A DNA stretch of 64,000 nucleotides from DASXMT01 sp963781305 (lineage in GTDB: Bacteria > Actinomycetota > Acidimicrobiia > Acidimicrobiales > RAAP-2), in contig CAWAFL010000013.1 in the NCBI GenBank assembly GCA_963781305.1, positions 866,932 to 930,931 on the forward strand. Direction: 5' to 3'. Made by a program: the position numbers and the translations under genes. Shown here one piece after another: positions 1 through 9,242 of this stretch; within the stretch, counting starts at the first letter, position 1, and every line of letters begins with the position of its first letter. The notes below the pieces were generated by a model. The model was given only the letters and a program-made list of their open reading frames with translations, was not told where the DNA came from and searched no databases.

Positions 1-377
1 CCGAGGTCCTGCGGGCTGCCCGCACCACTGGCTTGGCGACCATCGAGGAAGTCGTGCAGGTGCTGGCCGACATTCCCGCCCGCCTTTACGGCCTCAAGGA
101 TCGTGGGCGGATATGCCCGGGCTCCGTAGCCGACCTAGTGGTAATGGACGAGCACCGGGTCGCGCCGGGGCCGGTTGAGACGAGGTTCGACCTACCAGGA
201 GGTGCCGGTCGCCTCTTCGCTTCGAGCGAAGGAATCGAGCACGTCGTCGTGAACGGAGTGGACATCTGCTCGGGAGGACAGTTCACGGGTGAGAGGCCGG
301 GAAAGGTGCTCAGGAGCGGACGCGACAGCTATACGCCCTCCCTCACGCCTTGTGCCCCTGCCCGCCCCGAAGGGTAG
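1..377 (+). CDS. N-acyl-D-amino-acid deacylase-type amidohydrolase, C-terminal end
   Basis: This is the 3' end of a gene that enters from the left edge; the frame is open from base 3 and stops at TAG 375-377. About 124 residues are visible. The tail 'LYGLKDRGRICPGSVADLVV' followed by a 'VVMD' strand and a late 'VVVNG' strand is the closing beta-sandwich of the amidohydrolase superfamily, as seen in D-aminoacylases and N-acyl-D-amino-acid deacylases. The metal-binding barrel lies outside the window, so the substrate cannot be judged. It converges with the acyl-CoA ligase gene, with only 9 bases between the two stops. Confidence 0.7.
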   Translation, partial: EVLRAARTTGLATIEEVVQVLADIPARLYGLKDRGRICPGSVADLVVMDEHRVAPGPVETRFDLPGGAGRLFASSEGIEHVVVNGVDICSGGQFTGERPGKVLRSGRDSYTPSLTPCAPARPEG

Positions 378-386
378 TGGGCCCCT

Positions 387-2097
387 TCAATGGGCGGCGC
401 TGAGCTCCTCGGCGATCCGGTCCCGAAGCACATGTTTCTGAATCTTTGTGGCGGACATCGGCCATTCCTGTACGAAGCGTACGTATCGGGGGACCTTGAA
501 GCCGGCCAGACGACCGGTGCAGAACTCGATGATGTCGCCTTCACTCGACGATGACGCCGACCGCAATTCGATGAAGGCGGCGACAACCTCCTCGAGGCGG
601 TCGTCGGGGACTCCGACGACCTGGGCGACGAGGACGGCTGGGTGCTCGCAGAGAACGGACTCGATCTCGAGTGGAGACACGTTCTCACCGCCGACCTTGA
701 GCATCTCTTTCAATCGACCGGTATAGATGAGGTGTCCGTTCGGTGACAACTGGCCGAGATCACCCGTATGGAACCACCCATGATCATCGATGGCCATCGC
801 AGTAGCACCCGGGTCCTTGTAGTACCCGTCGGTGATCGAGTACCCACGAACGAGGATCTCGCCCACTTGCCCGCGGGGCAAGTGTCGTCCTGACGGGTCT
901 GCAATAGCGAGCTCAACGCCCCTGAATGGAGGGCCGCAGGTTGTGGCGCGGTCCTCGGCGCTGTCGGTGGCAAGGTGGTAGGTGATCACCCCTCCCGTTT
1001 CTGTACTGCCGTAGGTCGAGATCTGCGTCGCTTGCGGGAGGGCGGCCTGAAGCCTTCGAAGGATTGGTGCCGGCCCAATACACATCGTCATGCGCACTTG
1101 GCTCATGTCCCGGTCGGCAAGGCTGGGGTGACTCAGGAGCGTTTCTGTCACTGTGGGGAATGCCGGAAACAGCCATGTCGCCTTTTCTGTCTCTATCTGC
1201 TCGAGTGCCATGCCGGCATCGATATGAGCCGTCGTCAGAAACGTCGCTTGGGCATCGAAAGTAGCGATCAGCGGCAGCAAGGCCGCTACGTGGAACATTG
1301 GAAGCGGGTCCCAGAACCTGTCTTCGTTGGTGAGCAAGAAGCGAGTCCGCCCGGTGACGAGACCATTTCGCACCAATGCTTCATGGGTGTGCAGACACCC
1401 CTTGGGGTTCGCAGTGGTCCCTGAGGTGTAGAGGATGGCCAGGACGTCCCGCAGCCGGACCAGGGCACGCGACCGCTCGATCTCGCTCACCGCCACCGTC
1501 CCAGCTGCCGTTTCGAACTGCCACCGGGATACGAACCCGGGTCGGGAGCCGTTTCCAAGCAGTGCCACCGCTCGAAGGCATGGCGCGTCGTCGAGTGCGA
1601 GCCGGGTGGGGTCGGCGTTCCCGGCGATTTGGGGGAAGGCCTCGGTCAATCGGGCAGGATGGTCCGCCTGGTCGGAAACGAGATCGGTGGTGCACAGTAC
1701 CTTGAGGTCGGCATGGACAACCAAGTATCGCAACTCGCGAGTCCGGAAGCGAGCGTTGATGGGAATGACGACACCACCCAAAAAGGCTGTGGCGAATAGA
1801 ACTTCGATGAACTCGGAGCAATTTCGGCATCAGAATGCCGACGTGGTCACCCCGCCCGACGCCAAGTGCCGCCAGGCCTCGTGCCGTTGTGAAGACCCGC
1901 TCCAGTAGCGCGGCGTAGGTCAACCGCTCCCGGTCGGTTGCCAATGCCTCTGCGTCAGGCGCCCGCTTGGCCGAGCGCACCAGCAGGTCGCCGAGTGTGG
2001 GAACTTCGATGTATTCGAGTGACTGAGCATCCATCGGGGTCGGTGCCGTAGGCGACGTCCTCGTCGCATACGCCTCTGATATCGACGGGTGTTTCAT
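387..2097 (-). CDS. Acyl-CoA synthetase (AMP-dependent ligase), interrupted by a single-base frameshift
   Basis: Class I adenylate-forming ligase that would activate a carboxylic acid to its CoA thioester for beta-oxidation. The C-terminal frame shows the P-loop YTSGTTANPKG, STETG, HTGDLG, the hinge GRLKEMLKVGGENVSPLEIE and a late catalytic lysine (SATKIQKH). The N-terminal ~90 codons, starting at 2097, lie in another frame ending in GDHVGILMPK. Removing one base from the TTT at 1822-1824 (AAA on the coding strand) restores a continuous reading, MPN-C-SEFIEVLFATAFLGG. So either the gene is recently inactivated or the base is an error. It lies 11 bases downstream of the monooxygenase gene and is probably co-transcribed with it. 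Confidence 0.85.
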
Positions 2098-2108
2098 TGG
2101 CAGTCGAC

Positions 2109-4103
2109 CTAGGTCGCGGTCAGCGGCATAGCGGAACGGGCTAGGACGTCGTAGTCGTCCAGGTCAGCCTTCCTCGTGAGCTGCCAGTACTCCACCATGC
2201 GCCAAGGCGAGTTCGTCACGACCCGTCCATGGGAGTTTAAGTACCACGAGTGCGCGCTCGGATGCTTCCAAAGGAGCGATTCATGGGCCGCGTCGACTCC
2301 ACGATTGTACTCGTCGTGCACGTTCTGTAGACATTCGACACTGGCGATCCCGCCTGCATCCATCTGGGTGATGAGGTCTGCGATGTAGTGCACTTCGCAT
2401 TCGGCTAGGAAAATGTAGCTTCCGCCGTGACCGAGATTCGTGTTGGGCCCGTACATGATGAACATGTTGGGGAACTTGGGAACTGTCATCCCGAGATATG
2501 CGGTGGGGTTCTCGTCTCCCCACAGATCGCCGAGGAGGCCACCGTCACGGCCAACAATTCTGACACTAGATAAGAGATCCTTCGCCTTGAATCCAGTCGC
2601 CAGAACCACCACGTCGACCTCGATTGCGTGGCCGTCAGCTGTGACGACTGCATGTTCGGTCAGGCCGGACAACGCACTTTCGACCAATGTACAGTTCTCA
2701 CGCAGCAACGCATCGAACCATCCGTTGTCGAGGAGCATCCTCTTGCCGAACGGCGGATACGTGGGCAGAGACTTCTCGATGAGATCGGGCCGGCCAGCCA
2801 GCTTCTGCTGAAGGTATCGGGTGAAATAGGAGCGGTGGCTGTCGTTGGTCGCATTCACGGACCGATCCGGATGGGCCCAACTCGGATCGATCCGCAGAGA
2901 GTCGTGTATGCGATCCCCGAATGTCCACCACAGCATGGCGCGGAACCAGCTGCGGTAGAACGGCACGTTTTCGAATAGCCAGAGCTCGGCATGGTCGATG
3001 GGTTTGGCCATCGACTCGCTGGGCGCGATCCACTGCGGAGATCGCTGGAGCACAACTAGCTGGTCCACTTGGTCGATGATGGAGGGCACGATCTGCATCG
3101 CTGAGGCTCCGCTGCCGATGACGGCTACCCGCTTGCCAGCGAGGTCGAAGCCTTCTGGCCACTCCGCCGAGTGAAAGATCGCCCCTCGAAATCGGTCTAG
3201 ACCCGGAATTGAAGGCACATGTGGCTCGCTCAGGAGGCCTACCGCGGTTATCAGAATATTGGCCCGTCTCGTCCGGGAGTCACCATCTTTGCCGACGTCC
3301 GTGACAACCCACTCAGTATGTTCGTCGTCCCACTCTGCGGCCACAACGTTTCGGCCGAACTCGATCTTCTCGCGTATCGCCTGTTCCGAAGCGATTCGAT
3401 CCAGATATTCCTGGACCTGCGGCTGCCTGGCGAAATGAGTTGACCATGAACTGGGGAACTGCGAAAAGGCGTATAGATGGCTCGGCGTATCCACGCCACA
3501 GCCCGGGTAACGGTTGACCGACCATGTCCCACCAACGCTCTCGTTGCGCTCCAGGATGGTGTGCTCGACGCCCGATCTGGTCAGCGCCATGGAAGCCGCC
3601 ATCCCCGATATGCCGGCGCCAACCACGATTGCGGCGAAGCGGCTGGGCGCTGTGGTCGTGTCCAGCCGCCCAAGTTCCGGCTCTGAGAAGCCCATTTCTT
3701 GAGCGAGGAGGCCGGCGTACTCGAGCGGAACGTCCTCTCCAGCGGCGACCGAGAGCATAGAGGTCAGGCGCTCACCCTGGACGGAGGGGAATTCTGGGAC
3801 TCTGCCCCGGTGCCAGTTGACGATCGCATTCCGCGCGCCGTCGCGGATCTTGGAGGCGATCTCGGTGGGAAGTCCGCCGGTCGGGTTTGTATCGAGACCG
3901 CGCGCCCGGGTCGGGCTGAACGGCGCTCGCAGCCACGACTCGTCGCCCGTGAGCTGGTACAGAACCATGAGCAAGATCGGAATGTTGGCATCGGCCAGGG
4001 ATCCCGTAAGTTGATCTTCCCATTGTGGAGCTTCCTGCGGCGGGATGTTGTGGCTGTCGTATTCAGTCGTTACCGGTGACGACGATTCTGAACGCATGTT
4101 CAA
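2109..4103 (-). CDS. Baeyer-Villiger flavin monooxygenase, HAPMO-like with N-terminal extension
   Basis: 664 residues. Two Rossmann motifs are visible: the FAD site VVGAGISGMAAS at about residues 161-171 and the NADPH site VIGSGASAM at about 329-337. Between them is the Baeyer-Villiger fingerprint FxGxxxHxxxWP (FRGAIFHSAEWP, about 305-316). About 150 residues precede the first Rossmann fold; this extension is known from 4-hydroxyacetophenone monooxygenase and relatives and is absent from short cyclohexanone monooxygenases. The reaction would be NADPH- and O2-dependent insertion of oxygen next to a ketone, giving an ester or lactone. It is the first gene of a two-gene minus-strand unit with the acyl-CoA ligase. 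A copy of the shared GGAGCGCTCG element lies about 20 bases upstream of its ATG. Confidence 0.9.
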   Translation of the reverse strand: MNMRSESSSPVTTEYDSHNIPPQEAPQWEDQLTGSLADANIPILLMVLYQLTGDESWLRAPFSPTRARGLDTNPTGGLPTEIASKIRDGARNAIVNWHRGRVPEFPSVQGERLTSMLSVAAGEDVPLEYAGLLAQEMGFSEPELGRLDTTTAPSRFAAIVVGAGISGMAASMALTRSGVEHTILERNESVGGTWSVNRYPGCGVDTPSHLYAFSQFPSSWSTHFARQPQVQEYLDRIASEQAIREKIEFGRNVVAAEWDDEHTEWVVTDVGKDGDSRTRRANILITAVGLLSEPHVPSIPGLDRFRGAIFHSAEWPEGFDLAGKRVAVIGSGASAMQIVPSIIDQVDQLVVLQRSPQWIAPSESMAKPIDHAELWLFENVPFYRSWFRAMLWWTFGDRIHDSLRIDPSWAHPDRSVNATNDSHRSYFTRYLQQKLAGRPDLIEKSLPTYPPFGKRMLLDNGWFDALLRENCTLVESALSGLTEHAVVTADGHAIEVDVVVLATGFKAKDLLSSVRIVGRDGGLLGDLWGDENPTAYLGMTVPKFPNMFIMYGPNTNLGHGGSYIFLAECEVHYIADLITQMDAGGIASVECLQNVHDEYNRGVDAAHESLLWKHPSAHSWYLNSHGRVVTNSPWRMVEYWQLTRKADLDDYDVLARSAMPLTAT

Positions 4104-4371
4104 CTCTGCCTTCGGGTGGGGATGGAGCGCTCGCTACACTACCACGGGTATCCACTGATGTCGTTGTCGACGGCTTAGATCAGTTGCGATCGCATGATCG
4201 CTGGGCCGAGTCGTTCGGATCGGGTAGAGCAGATGATCTGCGTCCCAAACCTTGCCCAGATCGAGCCGACTGACGGGAAGCGAAGATGCCAGGATGACTG
4301 TCCGATTCGAGGCCTGCTCTCGTCGAGTGCCACTGGGGTTGCAGCCTCTGTGGGCTCGAACCGGTTTCAGG
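4104..4371. other. Intergenic region between monooxygenase and dioxygenase genes
   Basis: 268 bases with no convincing gene. It contains copy A of the shared promoter/operator element near 4122-4140. Short plus-strand frames here run antisense into the dioxygenase gene and show no protein-like features. Confidence 0.6.
4122..4140 (+). promoter_or_regulatory. Shared GGAGCGCTCG element, copy A
   Basis: GGAGCGCTCG is followed directly by CTACACT, so on the plus strand TACACT (4135-4140) occupies the -10 position. No good -35 is seen at the matching distance (TTCGGG only). The nearest gene start is the minus-strand monooxygenase, about 20 bases away. The core is nearly palindromic, so here it may act as an operator in the reverse orientation. 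Confidence 0.5.
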
Positions 4372-5271
4372 CTAATCCGCGGCCGGCCAGACCAACGGGA
4401 AGTTCGGCCCCCCGACGGGAGCACCAACCTCAACTCCGGCCTCTTCGTCCTTGTAGTAATAGAACGCCTTCTGCTCTCCGAGCCAGATGCGGTTCCCGTC
4501 GGCGTAGCGAATGGAGTAAGCGCGCCGAGTGGAGTCCGTGGGATTGGGTCCCGAAGCGTGCCAGACTAGCGTTCCGTGGAACGAGCACTCGCCAGGCGCA
4601 TAGGTAGTTTCCACCTTTGGGAATTGATCGAGTTCTTCAGTGGTCATCGGCTCAAGGTCCGTCTCGGTCAGATCGCCCACCTTGTAGTCGGCCTCTGCTC
4701 GCGTGCCACCGACGAAGCCCTTGTGGAGCGTCTCGCCAGTGACGGAGTCGACCGGCAGCCGCTCGCCCAGCGAGTTGGATCCGGCTGCGAAGACCATGGA
4801 GCCATTCTTCGGCGTCGCCTCGTCCAGGGCAATCCAGCAGGTCAGTCCACCCGGTTTGTCGAGCGGCCAGGCCATTACGTCCTGGTGGTAGTGCAGCGGG
4901 CCGCCGGTTCGTGCGTGCTTGATAAACAGCGAGTCGCCGAACAGAACTACCCGGTCAGTATCGAGTAGCTGTGCGGCCATCCTTGCGAGGTGCGGGGAGA
5001 AGGCGACCTTCCGGAACTCCTCCCTGGTCTTCCAAATGAAGGTGAAGTAGTCGAAGGTGGCCTGCGTTGGCTCGAGGGAGCGCTCCATTAGATCCACATA
5101 GAGGGTGCCTTCGGCCACCGGCGCCGATGTGAGTTCATCCAGCCCGGAGCGCAGTTCTTTCAGGGTCTCGTCGGAGATGACCTTCCCGGCGGCAAGAAAT
5201 CCCTCGTTGCGATACTTGTCGACCTCTGCGTCTTCGAGCCGCTCGATCAGCCGTTCTGTCCCCACGGTCAC
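4372..5271 (-). CDS. Phytanoyl-CoA dioxygenase (PhyH) family Fe(II)/2-oxoglutarate oxygenase
   Basis: 299 residues, GTG start at 5271 with GGGAG upstream. The double-stranded beta-helix iron site is visible: HxD at about H129-D131 (HYHQD), the distal His in FHGTLVWHASGPN (about H238) and an Arg a few residues later (about R249/R250) for 2-oxoglutarate. Members hydroxylate CoA thioesters or other small substrates next to a carbonyl. In this cluster it could hydroxylate a branched or cyclic acyl intermediate so that beta-oxidation can proceed (inference). Promoter copy B lies 48-77 bases upstream, giving a short leader. Confidence 0.88.
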   Translation of the reverse strand: MTVGTERLIERLEDAEVDKYRNEGFLAAGKVISDETLKELRSGLDELTSAPVAEGTLYVDLMERSLEPTQATFDYFTFIWKTREEFRKVAFSPHLARMAAQLLDTDRVVLFGDSLFIKHARTGGPLHYHQDVMAWPLDKPGGLTCWIALDEATPKNGSMVFAAGSNSLGERLPVDSVTGETLHKGFVGGTRAEADYKVGDLTETDLEPMTTEELDQFPKVETTYAPGECSFHGTLVWHASGPNPTDSTRRAYSIRYADGNRIWLGEQKAFYYYKDEEAGVEVGAPVGGPNFPLVWPAAD

Positions 5272-5318
5272 GCTCCCGTTCTAGATCCCTGCAGATTTTC
5301 CCCCGGTTACACTAACCA

Positions 5319-5347
5319 AGTATAGCGAGCGCTCCACCCAGTGTCTA
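5319..5347 (-). promoter_or_regulatory. Promoter with GGAGCGCTCG operator in its spacer, copy B
   Basis: Minus-strand reading: TAGACA (5342-5347), a 17-base spacer containing GGTGGAGCGCTCGC, then TATACT (5319-5324). The -35 matches consensus at 5 of 6 bases and the -10 at 5 of 6. It drives the dioxygenase gene starting at 5271. Confidence 0.7.
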
Positions 5348-5767
5348 GTCGGCGCTAGGCGCCTCGAGTCCGGCGATCAGCGCCTCCAATTCCAGCGTCG
5401 GCGGGATAGTCACAAGCAGTATTCGACCCACGTCTCCGAGTTGGTCTGTGAGGTGGCCCATGCCTTCGGCGTCGTCGGCGAAGAGGAGGTCACCCCTCTG
5501 CAGTCGAATGGCGTCTCCGGCTGTCGAAGTGAACTCGTACTCGCCATCGAGCACGATGAGGAGCTGCCGCCGGGACACAGGGTGGAGCGGTACATGATCG
5601 CCCCTTGGGGCGGTGGCGAAGAAAGCCCTCCCAACTTCGAACTCGTCCGAAACGGTGGTCCCGCGGTGATCGTCGCGAGGGTGCTCCATCCTCAACGCCA
5701 CCCGCCGGAACCGCGAGATCGTTTCGCCGTCCGAGTACACGTGATAAGCGGTCATAGCAATGCTCAC
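5345..5767 (-). CDS. Small single-domain cupin protein
   Basis: 140 residues. One cupin barrel is recognisable: GDHVPLHPVSRRQLLIVLDG supplies the first motif, with two histidines, and GDAIRLQRGDLLFADD the second. Cupins of this size are often dioxygenases, isomerases or sensors; no specific function follows from the sequence. The first-motif histidines could hold a metal, but the second motif lacks the usual His. It lies 29 bases downstream of the SDR gene at 5797-6591 and is probably in its operon. Its stop codon overlaps the promoter of the next gene downstream. Confidence 0.7.
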   Translation of the reverse strand: MSIAMTAYHVYSDGETISRFRRVALRMEHPRDDHRGTTVSDEFEVGRAFFATAPRGDHVPLHPVSRRQLLIVLDGEYEFTSTAGDAIRLQRGDLLFADDAEGMGHLTDQLGDVGRILLVTIPPTLELEALIAGLEAPSAD

Positions 5768-5796
5768 CTGCTCCTTCCAGAACTTCTGGTATCGGC

Positions 5797-6591
5797 TCAG
5801 AGGCCGCCGGACACAACAACCGCTTGCCCCGTGATGTAGGCGGCGGTGTCGGATGACAGAAACAGAGCGGTGGACGCGATCTCCTCCGGTCGGCCGAATC
5901 TGCCGACCGGCACGTCGGATTCCTGATATCGCATACGGCGGCGTAGTCTCCCGTCATTCCGGGCGACAACGCCGGGTGAGATGGCGTTCACAGTGATCCC
6001 GCTGTCGGCATTCGCGGCGGCGAGCGAGCGGGTGAGGCCGAGCAGACCAGCCTTGGACGCCATGACGTGGGGTGAATCGGCGGCAAAGGCCTCGGCGTCG
6101 AGCCCCGCTATGTTGATAATTCGACCGAAACCCTGCTTCCGCATGCCTGGTAGGGCGGCCTGAGCCAGGAAAAAAGGGCCGCGCAGGTTCACTCCGAGGA
6201 CGCGATCCCAACTCTCGATCGTGATGTCGGGCGTTGCCTCACCTGGCCTTATCGCCGCATTGTTGACCACGATGTCCAGCGTTCCGTATTTGGACCATAC
6301 GTAGTCGACAACAGGCCTTATCGAGTTCGGCGAGGACACGTCGAGTTCGGCGGCCTCGGCCGTCCCTCCCGCATCCCGGATCCCGGCAACAACGGAGTTA
6401 ATCTCATCGTTGAACGAGGTGGCGGTGACGACGACCGCAGCCCCGGCTTCGGCGAGAAGGTCGGCCGTCGCGGCCCCGATGTTTCGGCTGGCGCCAGTTA
6501 CGATGGCGACCCGACCTTCCAGGCTGAAATGCTCTCGTCGGAACACATCCGATTCGTCAGAACTCATTGGTGTTGAAACCATTGCGTCCAC
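5797..6591 (-). CDS. Short-chain dehydrogenase/reductase with altered active site
   Basis: 264 residues from GTG 6591; an ATG at 6567 would give 256. The Rossmann motif VTGASRNIGAAT, the NNAA motif and the C-terminal GQAVVVSGG mark a classical SDR. The catalytic segment, however, reads SPHVMASKAGL where SDRs normally have YxxxK: the lysine is present and the tyrosine position is Val. The usual catalytic Ser region reads NIAGLDAE. Some SDR paralogues lack Tyr, so this may be a poorly active or differently acting member. It precedes the cupin gene in a minus-strand unit whose upstream region contains copy C of the shared element. Confidence 0.85.
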   Translation of the reverse strand: MDAMVSTPMSSDESDVFRREHFSLEGRVAIVTGASRNIGAATADLLAEAGAAVVVTATSFNDEINSVVAGIRDAGGTAEAAELDVSSPNSIRPVVDYVWSKYGTLDIVVNNAAIRPGEATPDITIESWDRVLGVNLRGPFFLAQAALPGMRKQGFGRIINIAGLDAEAFAADSPHVMASKAGLLGLTRSLAAANADSGITVNAISPGVVARNDGRLRRRMRYQESDVPVGRFGRPEEIASTALFLSSDTAAYITGQAVVVSGGL

Positions 6592-6883
6592 TGGTACGAA
6601 TGCCGGATCGACGTGCGCCCTCCACGATCATCAGCGTCATCAGTCCAACCTGGATGGGTATCCCACCGATCTCGGCTTCCACTCGGATGTCGTCTCTGTC
6701 GGCAGAGGGCTTAAGACGGCTGGGTATCGAGGTCCGATACTCACCCCCTGCCGTCGTGTCAGCAGGGGGACTCGAACAAGAACCCGTTCTCAGCACGCGT
6801 ACGGCGAACTCGCGTTTAACACGATCCGGGCCATCTTGTGGCGTGAGAGGTTGCGTATGGAGCGCTCGATTCATTAGGATCAA
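6557..6883 (-). CDS. Possible small unrecognised protein upstream of the SDR gene
   Basis: 108 codons whose stop overlaps the first codons of the SDR gene. The C-terminal half (RDDIRVEAEIGGIPIQVGLM and onward) looks protein-like, but the N-terminal part is not, and the first codons coincide with the shared regulatory element at 6857-6875. If real, its start is probably further in. I recognise no family. Confidence 0.22.
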   Translation of the reverse strand: MILMNRALHTQPLTPQDGPDRVKREFAVRVLRTGSCSSPPADTTAGGEYRTSIPSRLKPSADRDDIRVEAEIGGIPIQVGLMTLMIVEGARRSGIRTSGRNGFNTNEF

Positions 6884-6890
6884 ATATAGT
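6857..6890 (+). promoter_or_regulatory. Shared GGAGCGCTCG element, copy C
   Basis: ATGGAGCGCTCGATTCATT lies in the divergent region between the SDR (minus) and thiolase (plus) genes, about 70 bases before the thiolase ATG at 6941 and in the same orientation as the other promoter copies. The aligned -10 is only TTCATT (6870-6875) and no good -35 is seen. A TATAGT at 6885-6890 is an alternative -10. Probably an operator serving one or both flanking units. Confidence 0.5.
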
Positions 6891-6940
6891 TCGCGGAGTT
6901 CCAGAAGTAAATGGCTCCGCAGATAGAGCGAGGTGTCTGT

Positions 6941-8089
6941 ATGGAATCACCGGAGGATCCGGTAATCCTGTCCGCTGTTCGTACTCCCATTGGCAAGAGG
7001 GATGGAGCGCTTGCCGGCGTCCACCCCGCCGACCTTCTCGGTCGCGTCCTCCTAGAGGGTTTGGCTCGGTCCGGGGTGCCGGCAGGTGAGGTCGACCAGG
7101 TCCTGGTCGGCTGTGTGACTCAGGCGGGCGAACAGGCTTACAACATCGCAAGGACCGCATCTTTGGCTGCCGGCCTGCCCGAACATGTTCCCGGAACCAC
7201 CTTGGACGCCCAGTGCGGGTCTAGCCAGCAGGCGGTGAATCTCGCCGCTGCGCTCATTGCAAGCGGTGCCAACGACCTCGTCATGGCGGCAGGTGTCGAA
7301 TCGATGTCCCGGCTGCCCCTTCGTACGGCCGTCAGGTGCGGGCCGGGAGACCCCCTCAGCACCACATACCGGCACAGGTACGAGGTCACGGACCAGGGCG
7401 AGGCGGCGGAGCGGATCGCCGGCAAGTGGGGGATTTCCCGTGAGGAGTGCGACGACTTTGCTGCTCGCTCGCAGGCATGCGCCATCGAGGCCACCGAAGC
7501 TGGCCATTTCGCCGAGGAAATGGTCCCAGTAGACGTCGACGGTGTATCGGTAACGCTCGACGGCGGCCTACGTCGGAGTACCGCAGCAGCGCTGTCCGCT
7601 CTGCCGGCGGCCTTTCGCCCCGATGGACGGCACACCGCAGGGAACAGCTCGCAGATCTCAGACGGGGCCTCGGCCGCGGTTCTATCCTCGCGCCGATGGG
7701 CTGAAGAGCACGGCGTGGCCATTCGAGCGCGGATCCTCGATCACGCCATTGTCGCCGTCGAACCGTCGATCAAGTTGACCGGACCGATCCCAGCCACTCA
7801 CCGGATTCTCCAGCGGCAGCGTCTCTCGGAGAGGCAAATAGATCTATTCGAGGTCAACGAGGCCTTCGCCAGCGTGGTCCTAGCCTGGCTCAAGGAGTTC
7901 GATGTACCGCTCGAGCGGGTGAACGTCAATGGCGGCGCCATCGCTCTCGGGCACCCAGTTGGCGCAACCGGCGCCCGCCTCATTGCGACCGCGTTGCATC
8001 AGCTCGAACGCAACGGCGGGGGTCGGGGGTTGATCACCATGTGCTGCGGCGGTGGCCTCGGCACGGCCACGCTGATCGAAACGCCGTGA
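6941..8089 (+). CDS. Thiolase (acetyl-CoA C-acyltransferase)
   Basis: Catalyses CoA-dependent cleavage of 3-ketoacyl-CoA. Motifs are complete: the nucleophile Cys in TLDAQCGSSQQA, NVNGGAIALGHPVGATGAR with the catalytic His, and the second Cys in MCCGGGLGTA. ATG 6941 is preferred because GAGCGAGG lies a proper distance before it; an in-frame ATG at 6911 has no ribosome-binding site and adds ten uncharacteristic residues. About 382 residues, normal for the family. The 3-hydroxyacyl-CoA dehydrogenase gene begins 12 bases after the stop, so the two consecutive beta-oxidation steps are encoded together. Confidence 0.93.
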   Translation: MESPEDPVILSAVRTPIGKRDGALAGVHPADLLGRVLLEGLARSGVPAGEVDQVLVGCVTQAGEQAYNIARTASLAAGLPEHVPGTTLDAQCGSSQQAVNLAAALIASGANDLVMAAGVESMSRLPLRTAVRCGPGDPLSTTYRHRYEVTDQGEAAERIAGKWGISREECDDFAARSQACAIEATEAGHFAEEMVPVDVDGVSVTLDGGLRRSTAAALSALPAAFRPDGRHTAGNSSQISDGASAAVLSSRRWAEEHGVAIRARILDHAIVAVEPSIKLTGPIPATHRILQRQRLSERQIDLFEVNEAFASVVLAWLKEFDVPLERVNVNGGAIALGHPVGATGARLIATALHQLERNGGGRGLITMCCGGGLGTATLIETP

Positions 8090-8101
8090 GTTCCGCACGA
8101 C

Positions 8102-9013
8102 ATGTACGACGGGAGGTCCGCCGTGGATAACAGACTGTTGGTGGTGGGGGCGGGGACGATGGGGACGCAGATCGCCCTTCAGGCAGCGATCCACGGCGTC
8201 GACGTCAACCTGATCGATGTGGTCGAGGAATCGTTGCAGCGAGCCGAGACGGAGGTCGGGCGGCTCATCCAGCAAAAGCTCCGGCGGAATACCATGGATG
8301 CCGGCGCAGCGGCCGCAGTCTCCCGTCATCTCGTCTTCCATAATGACTTGCGCGAAGCTGCTCGCGACGCTGATTGGGCCATCGAGGCGGTGGTCGAGCA
8401 ATTCGATATCAAACTGCGTCTCTTTGCCGATTTGGACGCTGTCCTACCGGCGCACACGGGAATTGCCACTAATTCGAGCAGCATCCTCGCTTCTCGCCTG
8501 GCACAGGCCACCTCGCGACCTGAGCGGTGCTTGAACATGCACTTCTTCCATCCCGTGTTGGCTATGGATCTCTGCGAGATCGTGGCCGCACCTCAGGTCT
8601 CCCCGGACATTGTCGAGCAAGCCGTGGGCTGGGCGCAACGACTGCACCGCCGCCCGGTCGTGCTCTGGAAGGAAGTTGATGGCTTTATCGTGAACCGGAT
8701 TCTCAGCGCCGCGTCATGTGAGGCTTTCAGCCTTGTGGCCGATAGCGTGGCAGCACCGGCAGATGTCGACGTGGCCGTTCGCCAGGGACTGAGGTGGCCG
8801 CTCGGTCCATTCGAGTTGGCAGACTTGAGCGGGCTTGACGTCGTTCTTGACGTGCGCCGGTCACGGCAGCAACTCGATCCCGATCCCGCCAACCTTCCAT
8901 CTATCGCTCTGCTCGAGGCTCTCGTGGGGCAAGGCCGGCTGGGACGCAAGAACAAGATCGGGTTCTACGACTACTCGACCGACCCGCCAACGCCGCTGAG
9001 CGTCAACCTGTGA
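8102..9013 (+). CDS. 3-hydroxyacyl-CoA dehydrogenase
   Basis: 303 residues. NAD-binding GAGTMGTQIA near the N-terminus, NSSSI, the catalytic HFFHP segment and GFIVNRIL are all present, followed by the helical C-terminal domain ending in GRKNKIGFYDY. It oxidises L-3-hydroxyacyl-CoA to 3-ketoacyl-CoA, the substrate of the thiolase encoded just upstream. It is a stand-alone dehydrogenase (HbdA/PaaH type), not the fused hydratase form. A second, different homologue is at 14242-15132. Confidence 0.9.
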   Translation: MYDGRSAVDNRLLVVGAGTMGTQIALQAAIHGVDVNLIDVVEESLQRAETEVGRLIQQKLRRNTMDAGAAAAVSRHLVFHNDLREAARDADWAIEAVVEQFDIKLRLFADLDAVLPAHTGIATNSSSILASRLAQATSRPERCLNMHFFHPVLAMDLCEIVAAPQVSPDIVEQAVGWAQRLHRRPVVLWKEVDGFIVNRILSAASCEAFSLVADSVAAPADVDVAVRQGLRWPLGPFELADLSGLDVVLDVRRSRQQLDPDPANLPSIALLEALVGQGRLGRKNKIGFYDYSTDPPTPLSVNL

Positions 9014-9242
9014 GGCCACAGGGCGGTCCCCTGGCACCTTACGTTTCCAAGTGCAGATGTGTCCGCACTCGGCGTCGCCTGTCTGCGGCTCCACCCTTGG
9101 CTCTTGAGCCAAGCCTCTTGGGCTTGCGACGCGGACCGCTCTTCGGGCCGTTGACCGAGAGTGATTTCAAGATGACATGGACACTTGTTGCCGCCGCCGC
9201 CACAGTCCACGGTGCGTGTCTGCCCAAACGGCCCTGTCAGCG
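9014..9242. other. Intergenic region upstream of the first LLM gene
   Basis: 229 bases. A short hairpin (CTTGGCTC/GAGCCAAG) near 9097-9114 could end the thiolase-dehydrogenase transcript. No further gene or clear promoter is visible. Confidence 0.45.

Noticed and set aside
5080..5095. GGAGCGCTCC inside the PhyH gene as another operator
   Set aside because: It encodes ERS within a conserved reading frame and has no promoter hexamers at the right spacing.
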